The notes below the pieces were generated by a model that was given only the letters and a program-made list of their open reading frames with translations, was not told the DNA's origin and did no database searches. A stretch of DNA of 8,635 nt from Acidimicrobiales bacterium (GTDB lineage: Bacteria > Actinomycetota > Acidimicrobiia > Acidimicrobiales > Iamiaceae): NCBI GenBank assembly GCA_020439605.1, contig JAGQSI010000071.1, positions 1 to 8,635 on the forward strand. The letters are read 5' to 3'. Position numbers and translations under genes: made by a program. The first letter of the stretch is position 1. Every line of letters starts with the position of its first letter. Of this stretch, positions 6,436-8,635 are shown piece after piece.

Positions 6436-7841
6436 ATCGCCGGTTTTTAACTCGCGCCCAAGAGGGTTTCACCCTTATCGAGCTGCTCGTAGTGATGATG
6501 ATCGGAACGGTCCTGGTCAGCATTCTGTCGACGGTCATCATCTCCACCATGCGGACCACAAAGAGGACCCATGAGCACCTCGTTAGTTCCTCGGGTGCGT
6601 TCCGAACCTCAAACCGGTTCTCAGACGATGTCGGCACCGCTGGTACAGGTCGGACGCTGGCCAACCCTGCGGGAGTAACCTTGTTCCCGATTGCACGGTC
6701 CAGTCCCGGCTGCGGCAATGAGTCGGCCTCTGTGGTGATGACAGGCCCGAGCTCAACCGGGGTGACCATGATCAGTTACCACCAGGTCGACAACACTCTG
6801 GTTCGCCGTAGCTGTCAAGGTGCAACAGACGCTGAGGCAATCGCCTCTGCGACGTTTGCCGCTAGGAGAGTCGTTGACGATCTCGCTCCCTCTGGTGTGG
6901 CTGTCACTTGTCGAGCATCGTCTACCTCTCCTGTGAACCCGCCGCCACCGGACCCCTCTTCCAACGACGAGCAGTGCCGAATCGTCACCATTGCCATCAA
7001 GACGACGACCTGCTACTCATTTACGGTCGAAGGTGCCCGATCAGGGACGGACACTCCCGGCCAAGCGGTGCCGGATCCGCCGGTTAAGAAGCAGTGCACG
7101 CTCGTACCCTCAGCGGATGCAACCGTGAGCTCGTTGACCGGAGATCGCGACACAAACTGGGCCAACGCGGACTATACGGGGCAACCGGAACTGGCGACCT
7201 TCCAAGGTGCGGGCCGGGAGAGACGGAAGTTTTTCTTCGTGAAGTTTGACCTCGGATCCCCATGCCTGGGAGAGAACGAACCCCCGGCACTCGAGGTTGG
7301 CGTCGACATAATCAGCGCCGAGTTCTCACTGTTCTTTGATGCCTATTCCGACGCCCCGGGCGACCTCAAAGAGCATCAGATGATCGTGATGGGGGATTCC
7401 GCTAGGTGGGGCGAAACCAACCTCACCTTCAACAGCAACCCATGGCGCAACCCTCCCGGCGATGTTGTCGGTGATCCGGCCAACAACGAGAAGTTCTACG
7501 CACTCAACACCTTCTGGCAGGGAGCCCACTCAACTCCACAGCGTTCCTTCACCATCCACCGGGCGGACCGTCCAAGTGGAGCGCCTGCCCCTGCCCCGGA
7601 GAACTGCTATGCGGACTATGTCCGTTGCCGCATCACGCCTATCGATGTCACCGAGGAGGTCACACAGTGGTACGCCAACGCTGTGGACTCAACAACTGGT
7701 TGGCACAACAACGGGTGGATGATCAAGCGCCAGCACAAACTCGCAAATCACGTTTACGACGATCAATCAAGAGGTTTCCGTTTCGGATCCCGTGAGGCAA
7801 CCCACGAGAAGCGTCCACATCTAGTGATCGAGTGGGCCTGA
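6432..7841 (+). CDS. PilW-like minor pilin with C-terminal DNRLRE domain
   Basis: The gene encodes 469 residues. The leader MNRRFLTRAQEG is followed by FTLIELLVVMMIGTVLV: cleavage is expected at G12/F13, E17 is the +5 Glu, and 13-40 is the hydrophobic helix that anchors the subunit in the membrane and then packs in the pilus core. The PilW-type body runs to about residue 220, with cysteines at several places and a proline-rich stretch (VNPPPPDPSS) as a probable flexible loop. From about residue 222 to the end is a second DNRLRE domain (CTLVPSADATVSS, FFFVKFDLGS, IISAEFSLFFDA, WGETNLTFNSNPW, DVTEEVTQWY, HLVIEWA). It carries no ricin repeats. The gene is coupled to the genes before and after it by overlapping stop and start codons. 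The likely role is a tip or priming subunit with an adhesive module; that the DNRLRE domain binds a glycan here is inference. Confidence 0.88.
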   Translation: MNRRFLTRAQEGFTLIELLVVMMIGTVLVSILSTVIISTMRTTKRTHEHLVSSSGAFRTSNRFSDDVGTAGTGRTLANPAGVTLFPIARSSPGCGNESASVVMTGPSSTGVTMISYHQVDNTLVRRSCQGATDAEAIASATFAARRVVDDLAPSGVAVTCRASSTSPVNPPPPDPSSNDEQCRIVTIAIKTTTCYSFTVEGARSGTDTPGQAVPDPPVKKQCTLVPSADATVSSLTGDRDTNWANADYTGQPELATFQGAGRERRKFFFVKFDLGSPCLGENEPPALEVGVDIISAEFSLFFDAYSDAPGDLKEHQMIVMGDSARWGETNLTFNSNPWRNPPGDVVGDPANNEKFYALNTFWQGAHSTPQRSFTIHRADRPSGAPAPAPENCYADYVRCRITPIDVTEEVTQWYANAVDSTTGWHNNGWMIKRQHKLANHVYDDQSRGFRFGSREATHEKRPHLVIEWA

Positions 7842-8155
7842 TGATGAACTTTGACCGACGTTCAGAGACCGGCGCTGCACTGCCGCTCGCGCTGGTCGTG
7901 ATGCTGCTTGCGATTACCACGGTTGGAGCGCTGTTGTACTTCGCTCAGGTCAGCCTCCGATCGGGCTCCGCCTATCGTGACCGTGGCCAGCGGGTTGTGG
8001 AAGCCGAAGATGGCATCGACCTAACGATCGCGCACATGCGAAATGACCGCAGCCGCGGACGCGAAACAACAGGTCCTGTAGTCATGGACTACAGAGCGAT
8101 CCGCACGACCTGTGTGCCGGCCGCGGGTAGCGGCATGGGAACCGCCGACCGCTAG
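7841..8155 (+). CDS. PilX-like minor pilin, read as ending at an in-frame amber codon
   Basis: The ATG at 7841 overlaps the upstream TGA as TGATG; ATG 7844 or GTG 7832 are alternatives, and only a weak GAGTGGG precedes them. From 7841 the short frame encodes 104 residues. The N-terminus matches the PilX_N pattern: RRSETG, then AALPLALVVMLLAITTVGALL, a hydrophobic helix without the +5 Glu. Lack of that Glu is usual for PilX and GspK-type tip subunits. The stretch ending VVEAEDGIDLTIAHMRND is also typical of the family. The frame stops at TAG 8153-8155 in mid-domain, just after TTCVPAAGSGMGTADR. The same frame then stays open with pilin-like sequence to 8293, so the true or ancestral gene is about 150 residues. 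It is third in the V-W-X operon. Confidence is high for the family and uncertain for the functional end. Confidence 0.75.
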   Translation: MMNFDRRSETGAALPLALVVMLLAITTVGALLYFAQVSLRSGSAYRDRGQRVVEAEDGIDLTIAHMRNDRSRGRETTGPVVMDYRAIRTTCVPAAGSGMGTADR

Positions 8156-8293
8156 GTGACCTGTACTGCTCGCCGTGGCTTCACGGCATCGGAGGAGGGC
8201 AGCGCAGTTATGGTTACGCGAGTGCGCTTCCTGGACGGAGCTGGACGGCTCCCCGGGCGATCAGTCGAAATTCTCTCGACCGACTACCCCTGA
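8156..8293 (+). pseudogene. C-terminal remainder of the PilX-like gene beyond the amber codon
   Basis: This stretch is in the same frame as the PilX-like gene and directly follows the TAG. It encodes 45 residues beginning VTCTARRGF and containing VMVTRVRFLDGAGRLPG, then a TGA at 8291-8293. Third-position GC is 29 of 45 codons, compatible with coding. The VTC motif resembles AVTC in the PilW-like body, and the hydrophobic/charged alternation looks like pilin beta strands. A single change (CAG or TGG to TAG) would explain the break; readthrough or an assembly error would also fit. A separate gene starting at the GTG directly after the TAG is unlikely, as no ribosome site or start-like N-terminus is seen. 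Confidence 0.6.
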
Positions 8294-8330
8294 AGCAGTC
8301 CGCGGGCGCTAGAGCGTCACATGGTGCCGG

Positions 8331-8336
8331 TAGGGT
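8331..8336 (+). promoter_or_regulatory. Candidate -10 element for a leaderless ligA transcript
   Basis: TAGGGT (8331-8336) fits the actinobacterial TANNNT -10 motif. Transcription seven bases downstream would start at 8343-8344, on the ATG itself, giving a leaderless mRNA, which is common in this phylum. No clear -35 is seen. The same bases contain AGGG 8 nt before the ATG, so they could instead be a ribosome site on a read-through mRNA. Confidence 0.4.
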
Positions 8337-8343
8337 GCCACCG

Positions 8344-8635
8344 ATGACTGACGCCGATATTGCAGCTCGTGTTCTTTGGCTTAGAACCGAGATCGACCAA
8401 CACAACCGGCGCTACCACGGCGAGGACGCGCCCACCATTACCGATGGTGAATTCGACGAGTTGGTGAGGGAGCTTCGAGCGCTCGAATCCGATCACCCGG
8501 ACCTGGCTACTCCTTCAGATAGTGAGTCGCTGCCGAGCGAGGTGGGCTCCGCTCCATCCACAACCTTTTCTCCGGTGGTACACGCAGAACCGATGATGTC
8601 GCTGGACAATGCGTTCTCTCCTGATGAACTGCTTG
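8344..8635 (+). CDS. ligA: NAD-dependent DNA ligase LigA, N-terminal part, cut by the window end
   Basis: The 97 visible residues are the start of LigA, which seals nicks during replication and repair using NAD+. Domain Ia, which binds the NMN half of NAD+, is recognisable: HNRRYHGEDAPTITDGEFDEL (20-40), then LRALESDHPDLATP and HAEPMMSLDNAF (80-91), the lead-in to the adenylation domain. Compared with E. coli NMN-contact residues, Y24, H25, D34 and D38 are kept and F37 replaces Tyr. The usual SPTxxVG stretch reads SESLPSEVG here, slightly longer and diverged. The catalytic Lys (KxDG) lies beyond the window. The start ATG is set by the N-terminal alignment. The gene lies 50 bp after the pilin reading frame's final stop. 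Confidence 0.95.
   Translation, partial: MTDADIAARVLWLRTEIDQHNRRYHGEDAPTITDGEFDELVRELRALESDHPDLATPSDSESLPSEVGSAPSTTFSPVVHAEPMMSLDNAFSPDELL

Noticed and set aside
6302..6769. Minus-strand open frame of 155 codons over the PilV/PilW junction
   Set aside because: The plus strand has two clear coding regions here, including a textbook prepilin leader; the antisense frame is explained as a shadow.
8156..8293. Independent small gene starting at GTG 8156 or ATG 8210
   Set aside because: No ribosome site, no start-like N-terminus, and the frame is the exact continuation of the PilX-like gene.
8214..8405. Minus-strand open frame overlapping the start of ligA
   Set aside because: It covers the pilin tail and a firmly identified ligA N-terminus and has no features of its own.

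Overview
The window looks like the chromosome of a high-GC Gram-positive bacterium, most likely an actinobacterium and perhaps of the class Acidimicrobiia. Three things suggest this: the codon use, a cobalamin-independent methionine-synthase-like gene that shares a neighbourhood with NAD-dependent ligA (as Rv3015c and ligA do in Mycobacterium tuberculosis), and type IV minor pilins fused to adhesive domains. The lineage is an inference and no rRNA is present. No tRNA, CRISPR array, insertion sequence or integrase is visible.

Layout: 1-732 (+) is the C-terminal part of a MetE/UROD-like barrel protein whose 5' end lies outside the window. 774-2012 (-) is convergent with it and encodes a DUF4388 (PATAN) protein with a winged-helix-like segment and a long acidic tail. 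A 214-bp divergent intergenic region (2013-2226) holds a 13-bp inverted repeat, a candidate promoter and a leader hairpin. From there a tight operon runs on the + strand. A PilV-like prepilin of about 1396 residues carries a DNRLRE domain and 21 ricin-type subdomains, which read as seven beta-trefoils (2245-6435). It overlaps by ATGA a PilW-like prepilin that also carries a DNRLRE domain (6432-7841). That gene overlaps by TGATG a PilX-like minor pilin (7841-8155), whose reading frame is cut by an in-frame amber codon but stays open and pilin-like to 8293. After 50 bp the ligA gene starts at 8344, possibly as a leaderless transcript, and runs off the window.

How the genes may work together: PilV, PilW and PilX families form the priming and tip complex of type IV pili. 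Here the order V-W-X is kept, but no PilY1-type tip adhesin follows. The PilV-like and PilW-like proteins instead carry the extracellular carbohydrate-binding-type modules themselves. The simplest reading is a type IV pilus whose tip is a multivalent lectin. The divergent DUF4388 protein belongs to a family linked elsewhere to pilus-dependent motility and may be its cytoplasmic regulator. The module sits between the MetE-like gene and ligA, which are neighbours in mycobacteria, so it looks like lineage-specific cargo in a housekeeping locus. The most notable items are the seven-trefoil modular pilin and the amber-interrupted PilX-like gene.
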